Shown piece after piece: positions 51,277 through 61,665 of a stretch of DNA of 64,000 bases. The notes under the pieces are model-generated. The model did not search any database, was not told the DNA's origin, and worked only from the letters and a program-made list of their open reading frames with translations. The stretch is from NCBI GenBank assembly GCA_030841085.1, contig JAVEDP010000038.1, positions 81,879 through 145,878 on the forward strand. Reading direction: 5' to 3'. This stretch comes from Pyrinomonadaceae bacterium (GTDB lineage: Bacteria > Acidobacteriota > Blastocatellia > Pyrinomonadales > Pyrinomonadaceae). The stretch's first letter is position 1. Each line of letters starts with the position of its first letter. Made by a program: the position numbers and the translations under genes.

Positions 51277-53415
51277 CTAGTCAGCTTCACCAGCGCTGGC
51301 CGCTTCCGCTTTCTTGCCTTCGTCGCGCAAGACGGCTTTCCGGGAGAGCTTAATCTTGTTGCCTTCCTTGCCGATGCATTTGACGAGTATCTGCTGCCCT
51401 TCCTTTAACTCGTCGCGCACGTCCTTGACCCGGCGGTCGGCGATTTCCGAAATGTGCAGCAGTCCATCCGTTCCGGGAAAGATTTCCACGAACGCGCCAA
51501 AATCGACGATGCGGGAAACAGTGCCCATATAGGTTTGCCCAATCTCAGCCTCAGCCGTGATGCCGCGAATGCGTGCAACTGCGGCTTCAGCCGCCGAGCT
51601 GCTCGCCGTGGCAATCGAAATTGTGCCGTCGTCCGAGACATCGATCTTCGCACCGGTTTCTTCAACCAGCGATCGGATCATCTTGCCGCCTGGTCCAATG
51701 ACGTCGCGGATCTTGTCCGGATTGATTTTGATTTGGATGATTCGCGGTGCATGCGCCGAGATGTCTTCGCGCGATGTCGCCAACGCCTGTTCCATCACGC
51801 TGAGAATGTGCAAGCGGCCTTTCTTTGCCTGCTCCAGCGCCTCGGCCATGATCTGCGAGTTGATGCCGCCGATCTTGATGTCCATCTGCAAGGCAGTGAT
51901 GCCTTCTTTAGTGCCGGTGACTTTGAAGTCCATGTCGCCGTAGTGATCCTCGGCGCCGGCGATGTCAGACAAAATCGCGTACTTGTTTCCTTCCATCACC
52001 AGGCCCATGGCAACGCCCGCCACCGGCGATTTCAAAGGCACGCCGGCATCCATCAGCGAAAGTATGCCGCCGCACACGCTGGCCATCGAAGACGAACCGT
52101 TTGATTCGGTAATGTCTGAAACGATGCGAATCGTGTACGGAAAAACTGATTCATCCGGCAGCACTGCTTCAATCGCGCGACGCGCGAGCGCGCCGTGGCC
52201 AATCTCACGCCGGCTGGACGAACCAAAGCGGCCCACCTCGCCAACTGAGTAGTGCGGGAAGTTGTAATGCAGCAGGAAGCGGCGTTTAACTTCGCCCTTT
52301 TCCAGATCATCCATGAACTGCTCGTCTTCCTTGGTGCCCAGCGTGGTGGTTACCAGCGCCTGTGTTTCACCGCGGGTGAATAAAGCAGAACCGTGAACCC
52401 GCGGCAGCCAGCCGACTTCGCAAGTAATCGGGCGAATCTCCGAGAAGCGGCGGCCATCGGGACGGCGGCGCTTGTCGAGAATGTCATCGCGAAAAATCTT
52501 TTCCTTCAGATGATCGAAAATCTTCTTCGCCATTTGTCTCTGCTCGATCTGATCTTCGGGATAGGATTCGACAACTTCCTTCTTGAGGGCGTCGACCGCT
52601 GCGTAACTGTCGCGTTTTTCCTGGTTGGTTGTATCCAATGCCGTGCGCAGGCGATCTGCGTAATTTCGTTCAACCTCGCCCGACATCTCTTCGTTAAGCT
52701 GAGGCGCAACAACTTCGCGCTTCTGCACATCAAGCGCCTTGTACAATTCCCGCTGCCAACGGCAGAGGCGATTGATTTCCTTGTGCGCCAGCATCAGGGC
52801 CTCAACCATAATTTCTTCGGAAACTTCGGTGGCCCCGGCTTCAACCATGACGATGGCTTCCTCGGTACCGGCCACGATTAAGTTCAAACGCGATTCGCGC
52901 ACTTCGTCGTAGCTCGGATTAACAATGTACCGGCCTTCAATCAGGCCGATGCGCACGCCGGCGATCGGATTCATGAACGGAATATCGGAAAGGTACAGCG
53001 CGCAGGACGCGCCCGTGATTGCAATCACGTCGGGGTTGTTGTCCGGGTCCGCCGAAATGACGCTGGCGATAACCTGCGTTTCATTGCGATAACCTTCGGC
53101 AAACAACGGCCGGCAGGGACGATCGATCAAACGGCTGGTAATCGTTTCTTTTTCGGTAGGCCGTCCTTCGCGACGGAAATAGTTTCCGGGGATGCGTCCG
53201 GCTGCATAGTTTGCTTCACGGTATTCGACCGTCAACGGGAAAAAGTCAATTCCTTCTCGAGTGGTTTGCGCCCCGACCGCGGCAACCAACAGCATCGTGT
53301 CACCGTATTGAATAATGACCGAACCATCTGCCTGCTTTGCGACGCGGCCGGTCTCGACCGTCAAATCCTTGTCGCCCAATTTTATTGATTCTTTGAGGTA
53401 TTTCTTAACTGGCAT
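51277..53415 (-). CDS. pnp: Polyribonucleotide nucleotidyltransferase (PNPase)
   Basis: PNPase degrades RNA 3' to 5' by phosphorolysis and can add tails, usually in a trimer within the degradosome. All domains are present in order: RNase PH 1 (residues about 8-230, FFPLTVEYREANYAAGRIPG), a helical linker, RNase PH 2 (about 320-550, LPRVHGSALFTRGETQALV), KH (RIIQIKINPDKIRDVIGPGG) and S1 (GQTYMGTVSRIVDFGAFVEI). The catalytic Asp pair is in GAEDHYGDMDFKV. The 712 residues are normal. It follows rpsO with a terminator between them. Confidence 0.98.
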   Translation of the reverse strand: MPVKKYLKESIKLGDKDLTVETGRVAKQADGSVIIQYGDTMLLVAAVGAQTTREGIDFFPLTVEYREANYAAGRIPGNYFRREGRPTEKETITSRLIDRPCRPLFAEGYRNETQVIASVISADPDNNPDVIAITGASCALYLSDIPFMNPIAGVRIGLIEGRYIVNPSYDEVRESRLNLIVAGTEEAIVMVEAGATEVSEEIMVEALMLAHKEINRLCRWQRELYKALDVQKREVVAPQLNEEMSGEVERNYADRLRTALDTTNQEKRDSYAAVDALKKEVVESYPEDQIEQRQMAKKIFDHLKEKIFRDDILDKRRRPDGRRFSEIRPITCEVGWLPRVHGSALFTRGETQALVTTTLGTKEDEQFMDDLEKGEVKRRFLLHYNFPHYSVGEVGRFGSSSRREIGHGALARRAIEAVLPDESVFPYTIRIVSDITESNGSSSMASVCGGILSLMDAGVPLKSPVAGVAMGLVMEGNKYAILSDIAGAEDHYGDMDFKVTGTKEGITALQMDIKIGGINSQIMAEALEQAKKGRLHILSVMEQALATSREDISAHAPRIIQIKINPDKIRDVIGPGGKMIRSLVEETGAKIDVSDDGTISIATASSSAAEAAVARIRGITAEAEIGQTYMGTVSRIVDFGAFVEIFPGTDGLLHISEIADRRVKDVRDELKEGQQILVKCIGKEGNKIKLSRKAVLRDEGKKAEAASAGEAD

Positions 53416-53571
53416 TTTCTTGTCTCCTTCGACAATGGCCTGAAACCTGTTCAGGCACGCGAGCGTTGCGATTCGTTTGTTTGGCGAATGGCGCGCCTCG
53501 CGATTTGCAATTTAGTTTTTCAGTTTGACCCGGGCGACGTGACGCGCGGGGAAAATTGTGAACGCAAAAAT

Positions 53572-53613
53572 AAAGGCGGCAAGAGCCCGGATACCGTGAC
53601 TCATGCCGCCTTT
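53572..53613 (-). terminator. Hairpin between rpsO and pnp, likely partial terminator
   Basis: A 10-bp stem (aaaggcggca/tgccgccttt) has a 22-nt loop. On the minus strand a tttattttt run follows. It lies 145 bp after rpsO and 157 bp before pnp. In other bacteria this interval holds a terminator and RNase III processing site. Confidence 0.8.
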
Positions 53614-53757
53614 TGTGCGTTACGCTAAGGCCGAACGCGTCCGCCTGCCTGGGAGTTTCGCCGTCACGTTCGGCACCTTTGGCAAGCTCTTCGATAGACG
53701 CGGGCTTTCGAAAATACGAGATCCGAAGTGACCTCGTTACTCTAAGTGAATTCCTTA

Positions 53758-54027
53758 TTAACGACGCAATCCCAGACGATTCACTACCTCATGATAGCGT
53801 TCAATATCTGTGCGTTTTAAATAATCCAGCAAACTCCTGCGCTGCGAGACCATCTTAAGCAGGCCGCGCCGCGAGTGGTTGTCCTTCTTATGGATTTTGA
53901 AATGCTCGGTAAGCTCGTTGATTCTTTTGCTGAGTAAAGCCACCTGAACCTGAGGCGAGCCTGTATCCGCATCATGGCTGCGGAAATCGGTAACAATCTG
54001 TTCTTTCGTTTCTTTTGCTAAAGGCAC
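53758..54027 (-). CDS. rpsO: Small ribosomal subunit protein uS15
   Basis: S15 binds 16S rRNA helices 20-22 and starts assembly of the central domain. The 89-residue protein shows the family core: [40 protein letters not shown] and [18 protein letters not shown]. It lies ahead of pnp, the common rpsO-pnp order, although a terminator-like hairpin lies between the two genes. Confidence 0.98.
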   Translation of the reverse strand: MPLAKETKEQIVTDFRSHDADTGSPQVQVALLSKRINELTEHFKIHKKDNHSRRGLLKMVSQRRSLLDYLKRTDIERYHEVVNRLGLRR

Positions 54028-54134
54028 TACTTAAAATGATCCTCCCTGACAGCAGTACAATCAGTCTTTAGACAGTAACCGCTAAGATTATGAGTCGGAG
54101 TAAGTTAGCACGCACGCCGCGCGAGTGTCCAGCG

Positions 54135-54359
54135 AGGGCGCCGCGCCCTGAGTCCGCATTAGCGGACGATTGAGAATAGCCCAGCGATTCATCGCTGGGG
54201 CTGGCAGGAGTGCCAGACGAAGTCCGTTAAGCGGACGACTGATAAGCCTAGAGTATCTGGCCGTTATCATTCAGCCGTCCGTTTCACGGACTACAATTCT
54301 TCAGCTCTTTCTCCCAGCAGTGAACTGCTGGGCTACTATCATTCGTCCGCTTTGCGGAC
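54135..54359. repeat. Array of eight short hairpins of two alternating kinds
   Basis: Perfect or near-perfect hairpins at 54135-54149, 54152-54167, 54180-54199, 54201-54216, 54222-54236, 54277-54291, 54313-54332 and 54345-54359. Four are GTCCG-N5/6-CGGAC, and two are CCCAGC-loop-GCTGGG. No gene is present. It lies between the M36 stop and the rpsO start. Confidence 0.88.
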
Positions 54360-54402
54360 TGAAAACCAGCCAATAATGACAAGATCGTTCAACGCCACCA
54401 AA

Positions 54403-57400
54403 CTAGTTCCCGAACCGTCCGCGATATTCGCTCGAGGTAATGAACGCTCTTACCATCTCCGCCTTGATAAAGTTGCCATCGAACTGGTTCAACTTATTCA
54501 GCCAGAAATCGTAGCCGCCGAAGTTATTATCCGGCGCCGCGTCAGGATTGCGGCGCATGTAACCGAAGTATTCCATTAACACAAACGCTCGATTCAAGTG
54601 TTGTTGAATTACTACGGCGTTATCGGCTACGCGACGCAGGGCGCCCGCCCGCGCGTTGATATCAGCCGAAGTCGCAGCCGAACCAAACTCGTTAATGGCC
54701 GCTGTCCGTTCCGCCGTCGTCGGCGTGACGCCCGTGTTCAAGAACAGACCATCAACGAAAGAAGCCGGTGTCAACGAGGATGGATAGGCTGAAGCGAAAC
54801 CCGGTCGTTGCACAAAGCCGAGCACAAAAGACTGTTTGTGATTTTCCAGTAGCGCCTCCCATCCCGATTGACCAACCACCACACCGCGACCAATCTGCTG
54901 AGTGTCGGCCATAAACTCGTCAAACCTGACCGGCACCGGTGTGCCCGGAATATTGCCAAACGAAGCGCCGTTCAGCCGGTAGACCAGATAGCCAGTCTCC
55001 TGAAATTCAATCGAAAGGAAGAACGCAGCCGACACGCTGACCCGTTGGATAGCAATGCATTCAGCCACCGTCTGCCCCGCGGGACGACGCGCCGGATCGT
55101 TACACTTGTTGATGTCATCGACCCAGAAAGCCAGACCTGCCGAATCGGCTTCACGATTCAGGAAGTCATGATAGTGCGTGCGAACGAAGACTTCCGAGTC
55201 ATCGATCACATTCGTTGACGGCTCAGTGAGATCGTCATCAATCGTGACTGTGGCGGTCGACGGCGTCGCAAAGACGGCGCCTCCGGTCGGATCGAGCAGG
55301 GTAATCGGGAACGTCTCGCCACCTTCCACAATTGAATCCTGCGAAATCAGAATGGTAAACGTCTTCGAGCTTTCAGCCGGCGCGAAAGTGAGCTGGCCCG
55401 AAGCCGCAGTAAAATCGCATCGAGACGAAGCAGTTCCATTTATGGTTGAGCACGGAACCACGGCGAAGCTCGCGCTGTTGTCCGGTGTTGCATAGCCAAC
55501 GGACGCTGACCCGGTCAGATCACCCGAGCGGTTTACTGTGATTGTGATCGAGCCATCGCTTTCGCCGACGCTGTAACTGGCCTGGCTAAAGCTGAAGATT
55601 CCACCTTGCGCATCATCATTAACGATGGTCCCCAAGCCCTGGTTGCCGGCAATGCTGGCGTTACCAGCGCTTGAGAGATTTACGAAGTAGGTATCGTCTG
55701 CCTCAAACGTCGTGTCGCCGTTCAAAGTCACGCTAATCGTTTGCGTGGTCTCGGTTGGGTTAAACGTGACGGTGCCGGAAGTCGACTGGTAGTCGCTCGA
55801 GTTTGCCGTTCCGTTTGCCGTCGCAAAATTAACGGTCACGGTTAGGTCGCTGGCGGCCGAAAGCGTGACCGTAAAGTTAGCCAGCTTCGTACCGCTGTCT
55901 CCTTCAGCAAGCGAAATATCGCTGATGGAAATTGAAGGTTGACTTCTAACTAGTTGCCCGCCTACCAGCGTTCCACTGCTCGCTACGAAATTGCTGTCGC
56001 CATTATAGTCGGCCACGATTGCGTGCGTCGTAGCGGTCAAAACGGAAGTTGAGAAGGTGGCGACGCCGCTGCCGTTCAAAGTTTGCGGACTTCCGCTATT
56101 GGAGCCATCAACCTTGAACTGCACGCTGCCCGTGGGAACGCCGCCGGCGGATGACACGGTCGCGGTAAAGGTCACCGTCTGGCCGAGATCGGAAGGGGTG
56201 ACGGATGAAGAAACGCTCGTCGCGGTTGTTGCTTTCAACACATTGATCGAAACGTTTGCAGCTTGATTGGAATAGTTGGACGTATCAGTCGGTACAAACA
56301 GCACGCCAAGATTTTGGCCGTTGCCTGCGCCGAGCTCCACGCCCACCGCCGGCGTGTAACTAAAATTACCCGGGACGTTCGCAGTTGCGTTGAGTTGTGT
56401 AGCGCTCAATGGCGTTCCGTAATTGATGTCCGCGGGGTTGCTCCAGGTAACGACAGGCGTTGCTTTAAGCACATCGATTCGCACGTTCTTCGATGTCTCG
56501 TTGTAATTGGTGGAATCGGTCGGCGCGAAATCGACCGAAAGAGTTTGCATCGTTCCCGCGTTGAGAACAGTTCCAGAAGGTGGAGTGTAATTAAACAAAC
56601 CTGAAACACTGGCCGTGGCGTTGAGTTGCGTTGCACTCAAAGCCGTCGGATAAGTAATATCGGCCGCATTGCTCCAGGTGATCGTCGGCGTCGCCTTCAG
56701 CACATTGATTGAAACGTCCAGCGACGTGTTGTTGTAGTTAGTGGTATCGGTCGGCACAAAGTTGACCGACAGAGTTTGAGCGTTGCCGGCATTGAGCACT
56801 GTGGTCGCAGGAGGCGTGTAAGTCAAAACACCTGGGACGCTGGTAGTCGCATTCAGTTGAGTGCCGCTCAAAGCCGTCGGGTAAGTGATGTCTGCCGGAT
56901 TGCTCCAGGTAATCGTCGGCGTCGCCTTGAGCACGTTGATGCTCACGTTGCTGGAAGCGTTGTTGTAGTTAGTCGTGTCGGTCGGCACGAAATCGGCCGT
57001 CAAAGTTTGACCGTTACCTGCATCGAGCACAGTGCCCGAAGGCGGTGTGTAAGTGAACGAGCCCGGCACGCTTGCTGAAGCATTCAGCTGCGTCGTACTC
57101 AAAGCTGTCGGGTAAGTGAGGTCGGCCGGATTGTTCCAGGTGATCGTTGGCGTCGCTTTCAGAACATGAATGATGACGTCCTTGGAAGTGTTGTTGTAGT
57201 TGGCGGTGTCAGTCGGCGCAAAACTGACCGACAGAGTTTGACAGTCGCCCGCATTGAGCACCGCCGTCGCAGGCGGTGTGTAAGTTAGGACACCCGGCAC
57301 GCTCGCAGTCGCGTTAAGTTGTGTGCTGCTCAAAGCTGTCGGGAAAGTGATATCAACAGGATTGCTCCAGGTGATGGTCGGCGTTGCCTTCAGGACATTG

Positions 57401-60400
57401 ATTAAAACGTCCTTTGAAGTGCTGTTGTAGTTGGTAGTGTCAGTCGGCACAAAATTAACCGAAAGAGTTTGCGCATTGCCGGCATTGAGCACCGTCGTCG
57501 CGGCCGGCGTATAGGTTAGGACACCTGGCACGCTTGCAGTCGCATTGAGTTGTGTCCCGCTTAGAGCCGTCGGATAGGCGATATCAACCGGATTGTTCCA
57601 GGTGATAACGGGCGTTCCCTTATTGATCGTAATCGAGAAGTTGACGCTGTTCGTGTGTGCCGCGCTGTCGCTGACATTGACTGTAAACAGCAACACCCCC
57701 GCATGATTAGGCGTGCCGCTGATCTGCAAGTTGCCGCTGACGACGCTGCTGGCGAATCCCTGTGGTAGCACGACCGGAGTCGTTGTATATGAATAAGGGC
57801 CCGTGCCTCCCGAAGGCGTTAGCAACACTGAATAGGGAGTGCCGACGCTGCCCGCAGGCAACGTGCTCGGCGATAAAGCGATTATCACCGGCGTGGGACT
57901 CGGGGCGGGATGACAGGTAGCCGACTCCGCAACCAGCACCGCGAAAGGTGTCTCGACTGTTCCGGTGAAAGCAATGTTGTCGACTCGCCAACCAGTCGAT
58001 CCGAGCGAGCTGTCGCTTGCAGCTCGGAATCGAATCTGAACAGTTGAGCCGGGAGCAATCGCCTGGGTTAGAGATGTGTGAATCGTGCCGGCGCTGTTCG
58101 CCACAAATCCAACCCTTCCCTTGAGTGGGTTTACGCTGCCAGAGTAATTCAAGATTGTGCCGTTGTAGGCCGCCGCGCCGATGTCAGTATAAGCGCCACC
58201 GTTGACACTCATTTCTACGACGCCGCCGTCATAGTTGCCGCCGCCGTCGAATTCAAAGCCCCAACTATGATCGAACTGAACGTTCATTGAGCCGCTGCCG
58301 TCAACGGTCATCACCGGACCGGTAAGATACTGATCGGAGCCGACGTAGGGATCGGGACCAAACCAGACGTGATTGGAAGTGCCGACGTCCTGGGCCCGCT
58401 TCCACTGCTGCGCGGCACCAATCGCTAAAGCCGGATTGCTGGTCACGGTCCAGAAGGCGGACTTGGCTTCAACGGTGTCTGTGGCGGAAGCCGCTGGGAT
58501 TTCATCGACATTCAGGCGCTCGATCCAATTGGCCGTGACGGGCGCAACTGCGGGAGAACCGGAATCCTGAAACGTGATACTGAAGTTGGATTCTTCGATT
58601 CCGACAACTCCGTTTGCTGTTACAACGAGTGAAGCGGTGACATTCTGGCCCGGTTGCGTGGGCCCAAAGTTGATCGTTGCGCCGTTCGGGAAACTAACAT
58701 GCGGGTTGTCACTCGAGACGGTGGCCGTCGTGTTAAAGAGATTCTGAAAGCCGTTGTTCTTGAGCGTTACATTCAACAGGCCCTTTTCGGTAGTGTCGAG
58801 ATAGCCGTCGGCGTCGCAGTTGTCGACAGTGTCGTCGAGGGTTGAACCTATGTATGAAAGCGCATTGCCGGCGTCGAAGCTTTCGGTGACGACCGAGTTG
58901 GTAGCTGAAAAGCGGTCTGGCGAAATTGCGCCGATTCCCGCGCCGCGTTTGGCGAATGCCTGCCCGAAGAGACGGCCGTCCTCGTAATCGTAAGCGAAGG
59001 CGGCTGCCAGTACGGCGTCACGCGCTTCCAGAAAAGTCGGAGAGACCGGGGTCATCTTGTATGAGGCGACGAGATAGTTCCGCATCCGGCCCTGAGCTTC
59101 GGTAAAGGTCAAGCGCGGTGTCGCACCTTGCGTGTCGCGCAAGAGGGCCGCATAACATTCCCAAAGCATGCTGGTCCAAACTTCGCCAGTATTGTGAACT
59201 TCAGAGTTAGTCGACCCGGTTTGGCCAAATGCCACCGGCGGGCCAACGGGAAGCGCTATGCCGTTTTGGACATGCTTGAACGTGAGCGGATCGATTGTCA
59301 TGTCCGTCGAGTATGGATAACGACGGATGCCGAAGTAATAAGAGTTGTTCACGCCACTAGGCGCGCCGGTGGCATAAGTCGCCAGAGCATACGCGCCATT
59401 CCAACTGGCGTTACTCGGCGTGGCGGTATCGTCCTCTCGCACAGTCAGCGCCAGCATCGCGGTAAAGTCGCTCCAACCTTCGCCCATTCCACCCGCCATG
59501 TTGGTGTTCAGCCCGTTGCCATTGCCGATCAATCGGTTGCTGAGGTAGTGGCCCCATTCATGAAAAACTATTTGGTTGTCGACCGTGCCGTCGCGATCCG
59601 GGACGCGGTGGAGCCGCGCGGTCACGGTGTTCGCTGCAGTAAGTTCAGTCTTGATTGGCGTTGATGAGTTCCACGAAATCGTAGACACCGGCTTGGTGTT
59701 CGCAGTAACAAAGCCCGTGATATTTGCGACCACAGTCGGATTGCCGGACGTGTAGGCCATGATCATTGCCGTCGCGCCAGTCGCCGTGATGCGGCTGATT
59801 CGGGTCGAGAACGAGCAGCCCGTGCCGTCCGTGTTATCAAAGTCAAACAACGCCAGCTTGCCATTCAAAGCGGCCGCGTTGGTGATCGTGCAGGAGGAAG
59901 GACTATTTGAAAACGTTGCCTTCACAATGTCTGCGGTGATGTCGAATGTCTGCGGGCCGGACATTGAGATACCTATTCTCGGGCTGGCTACGATCGATGC
60001 CGGCGCTTGAATATCGAGCGTGCTGGTCGGAGAAGGAAACACGTACATCCGCATCCGCGGCTGTGCGCCGTCCGCTGGCGTCAACATGTTTGCGTTACTG
60101 AACGATTGAAAGTCCTGGGCCTGTGCCTTGATAGAATCGTTTTGCAAACCGCCACGCCCGTAATTGTTGGTCTGAGCATTTCCCGCTGCTTCATTGAAGC
60201 CCGCGTCATAAAACAAATCGTGCAGAAAATTGACGTTGTAAAAGAGTTGCTGAATTGCGCCCTGCCGAGCCGAGGCCGAAGCCGTGTTCCCGTCAGCGAC
60301 ATGTGTATTTAGAAACTCGCCCGCGGCAGTTATTTGTGCGCGAAAGTCACCCGTCGGCGGTTCAGTTGGTGTTGTCGTAACTGGATTGCCGAGCCCGTCG

Positions 60401-61665
60401 GGACTGAACAGGTTTAGATATGCGTCGGCGTTATTGCCGTGCGTCTCAGTCGCGCCCGGCGCCAGCCATGGATCGTTCTGGCTGAAAGGATAATTCGGCA
60501 ATGTCACGTCGCTCAACGCCACGAATAGAGCCTGCGCGCCATCCGGACTCGCAATCACTTTCGGATGTGGAGCATTGCCGGCGGGAGTGTCATAAGGCAC
60601 ACCTGTAACCGGATCGGCCCAGACGCGATAGGTAAATCCGCCCGGTCCAAGCAGGCTGGTTTCGGGCGCTGCTTTTTTTTCAGGTGTTACCTCAGCCATC
60701 AGGTTGTTGCGAAAGAGTACCTGTCCGTCAGCTGCCGAAATCACATAAGAGTAAGCCAACTCGAGCGGCGCTGTTTCACCTGACGCCGATAAAACATTCC
60801 CACCTGTCGATGGCACCAGAACATCAACCTCGACATAGTAAGCAGCCACGTATTCACCGATGAGATGATAAAAGACTTTTTTGACGCGCGCTGGTTCTTC
60901 AGTGAAAGAAAGGTTTGGTGTACTGAGGTCCGCAGTGAATAGCAGATATGGACTCGAGCTTGTCGACGCGACGCCTTTAAGCGCCGCGGGATTCACAGCA
61001 CTGCCCGTAAGATCGTCAAGCGCCTTGGCCACGGCATCCGCAGACTCGAGTCTGAAATCCGGGCCCGCGGCAGTGATGCCATCGTTGGCGCCGGTCAGGT
61101 AACCCGACAACGCAATCAACTGCAGGTCCCTGTTCATGATGACGTTGATCTCATCGCGAAACACTTCAACGCCGGCTATCTCTTGTTTGAACTTCACAAC
61201 GATAGCGCCCTTACCCGTGTCGTGAATGCCGGCCAGCTTCGCTTCGGCAACGTCGGTCTGCGACAAACGATAACGCGAGGCGTTTTCCCCGAGGTGTGCT
61301 CTCGCCGCCGATTCAATATCAGTCCGGGCCTGCGATGAAACAGAGGAAAGCTGTCTTACTATTCCGCGAGCAGTTTGCGGGGCCCACAAAAAAGTCGGCA
61401 CACCGAGACGCGGTTCAGTTTGCGTCAGGTGACCGCCTTCCATTTGCGGCTGCGCCTCATTCGACGCGCGCGCCACGGTGGCGGCGGATGAGAGTTGCTT
61501 GAGGCTCACACCGAACGCATCGTAATTCGGGGGAACTTCGCGGCGCGAGGTTGCTGCTTGATCGTTCTTTTGTGCTGAACCACTTCGGAAAGGAAACGCG
61601 AGAACCATTGCGCTAATGGTGAGCAGAGATATAACTAAAGCTAGACGGATCGATTGCGGGATCAT
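54403..61665 (-). CDS. Giant secreted M36 (fungalysin-type) metallopeptidase with tandem Ig-like repeats, Calx-beta and DUF4214 domains
   Basis: ATG 61665 has a GGAGAA site. A signal peptide (LALVISLLTISAMVLAF) leads to an FTP-type pro-domain (about 100-280). The M36 catalytic domain follows with a PA-type insert just before the zinc site His702-Glu-x2-His706 (VFHEWGHYLSN). Further on are an Ig-like linker, a putative cadherin/He_PIG-like repeat (GTPYSVLLTPSGGTGPYSYT) and six 77-residue repeats at about 1350-1810 (LKATPTITWSNPADITYPTA type). Then come a Big_3-like Ig domain, two Calx-beta domains and a C-terminal DUF4214 (FLNREADSAGLAFWVDDINK, then FGYMRRNPDAAPDNNFGGYD). At 2420 residues it is far longer than simple M36 enzymes. 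Probably it is cell-surface attached and degrades proteins outside the cell. Confidence 0.92.
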   Translation of the reverse strand: MIPQSIRLALVISLLTISAMVLAFPFRSGSAQKNDQAATSRREVPPNYDAFGVSLKQLSSAATVARASNEAQPQMEGGHLTQTEPRLGVPTFLWAPQTARGIVRQLSSVSSQARTDIESAARAHLGENASRYRLSQTDVAEAKLAGIHDTGKGAIVVKFKQEIAGVEVFRDEINVIMNRDLQLIALSGYLTGANDGITAAGPDFRLESADAVAKALDDLTGSAVNPAALKGVASTSSSPYLLFTADLSTPNLSFTEEPARVKKVFYHLIGEYVAAYYVEVDVLVPSTGGNVLSASGETAPLELAYSYVISAADGQVLFRNNLMAEVTPEKKAAPETSLLGPGGFTYRVWADPVTGVPYDTPAGNAPHPKVIASPDGAQALFVALSDVTLPNYPFSQNDPWLAPGATETHGNNADAYLNLFSPDGLGNPVTTTPTEPPTGDFRAQITAAGEFLNTHVADGNTASASARQGAIQQLFYNVNFLHDLFYDAGFNEAAGNAQTNNYGRGGLQNDSIKAQAQDFQSFSNANMLTPADGAQPRMRMYVFPSPTSTLDIQAPASIVASPRIGISMSGPQTFDITADIVKATFSNSPSSCTITNAAALNGKLALFDFDNTDGTGCSFSTRISRITATGATAMIMAYTSGNPTVVANITGFVTANTKPVSTISWNSSTPIKTELTAANTVTARLHRVPDRDGTVDNQIVFHEWGHYLSNRLIGNGNGLNTNMAGGMGEGWSDFTAMLALTVREDDTATPSNASWNGAYALATYATGAPSGVNNSYYFGIRRYPYSTDMTIDPLTFKHVQNGIALPVGPPVAFGQTGSTNSEVHNTGEVWTSMLWECYAALLRDTQGATPRLTFTEAQGRMRNYLVASYKMTPVSPTFLEARDAVLAAAFAYDYEDGRLFGQAFAKRGAGIGAISPDRFSATNSVVTESFDAGNALSYIGSTLDDTVDNCDADGYLDTTEKGLLNVTLKNNGFQNLFNTTATVSSDNPHVSFPNGATINFGPTQPGQNVTASLVVTANGVVGIEESNFSITFQDSGSPAVAPVTANWIERLNVDEIPAASATDTVEAKSAFWTVTSNPALAIGAAQQWKRAQDVGTSNHVWFGPDPYVGSDQYLTGPVMTVDGSGSMNVQFDHSWGFEFDGGGNYDGGVVEMSVNGGAYTDIGAAAYNGTILNYSGSVNPLKGRVGFVANSAGTIHTSLTQAIAPGSTVQIRFRAASDSSLGSTGWRVDNIAFTGTVETPFAVLVAESATCHPAPSPTPVIIALSPSTLPAGSVGTPYSVLLTPSGGTGPYSYTTTPVVLPQGFASSVVSGNLQISGTPNHAGVLLFTVNVSDSAAHTNSVNFSITINKGTPVITWNNPVDIAYPTALSGTQLNATASVPGVLTYTPAATTVLNAGNAQTLSVNFVPTDTTNYNSTSKDVLINVLKATPTITWSNPVDITFPTALSSTQLNATASVPGVLTYTPPATAVLNAGDCQTLSVSFAPTDTANYNNTSKDVIIHVLKATPTITWNNPADLTYPTALSTTQLNASASVPGSFTYTPPSGTVLDAGNGQTLTADFVPTDTTNYNNASSNVSINVLKATPTITWSNPADITYPTALSGTQLNATTSVPGVLTYTPPATTVLNAGNAQTLSVNFVPTDTTNYNNTSLDVSINVLKATPTITWSNAADITYPTALSATQLNATASVSGLFNYTPPSGTVLNAGTMQTLSVDFAPTDSTNYNETSKNVRIDVLKATPVVTWSNPADINYGTPLSATQLNATANVPGNFSYTPAVGVELGAGNGQNLGVLFVPTDTSNYSNQAANVSINVLKATTATSVSSSVTPSDLGQTVTFTATVSSAGGVPTGSVQFKVDGSNSGSPQTLNGSGVATFSTSVLTATTHAIVADYNGDSNFVASSGTLVGGQLVRSQPSISISDISLAEGDSGTKLANFTVTLSAASDLTVTVNFATANGTANSSDYQSTSGTVTFNPTETTQTISVTLNGDTTFEADDTYFVNLSSAGNASIAGNQGLGTIVNDDAQGGIFSFSQASYSVGESDGSITITVNRSGDLTGSASVGYATPDNSASFAVVPCSTINGTASSRCDFTAASGQLTFAPAESSKTFTILISQDSIVEGGETFPITLLDPTGGAVFATPSTATVTIDDDLTEPSTNVIDDSEVFVRTHYHDFLNREADSAGLAFWVDDINKCNDPARRPAGQTVAECIAIQRVSVSAAFFLSIEFQETGYLVYRLNGASFGNIPGTPVPVRFDEFMADTQQIGRGVVVGQSGWEALLENHKQSFVLGFVQRPGFASAYPSSLTPASFVDGLFLNTGVTPTTAERTAAINEFGSAATSADINARAGALRRVADNAVVIQQHLNRAFVLMEYFGYMRRNPDAAPDNNFGGYDFWLNKLNQFDGNFIKAEMVRAFITSSEYRGRFGN
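56240..57625 (-). repeat. Six tandem 231-bp repeats inside the M36 gene
   Basis: Six units of 77 codons each begin LKATPTITW (first unit INKGTPVITW) and end SINV or similar. The conserved middle is TQLNATASVPG, TYTPP.GTVLNAG and DTTNYN. Nucleotide identity between the central units is high, so copy number could change by recombination. Confidence 0.9.

Noticed and set aside
56240..57625. Possible CRISPR or satellite array
   Set aside because: The 231-bp units are in-frame protein repeats within the M36 gene.
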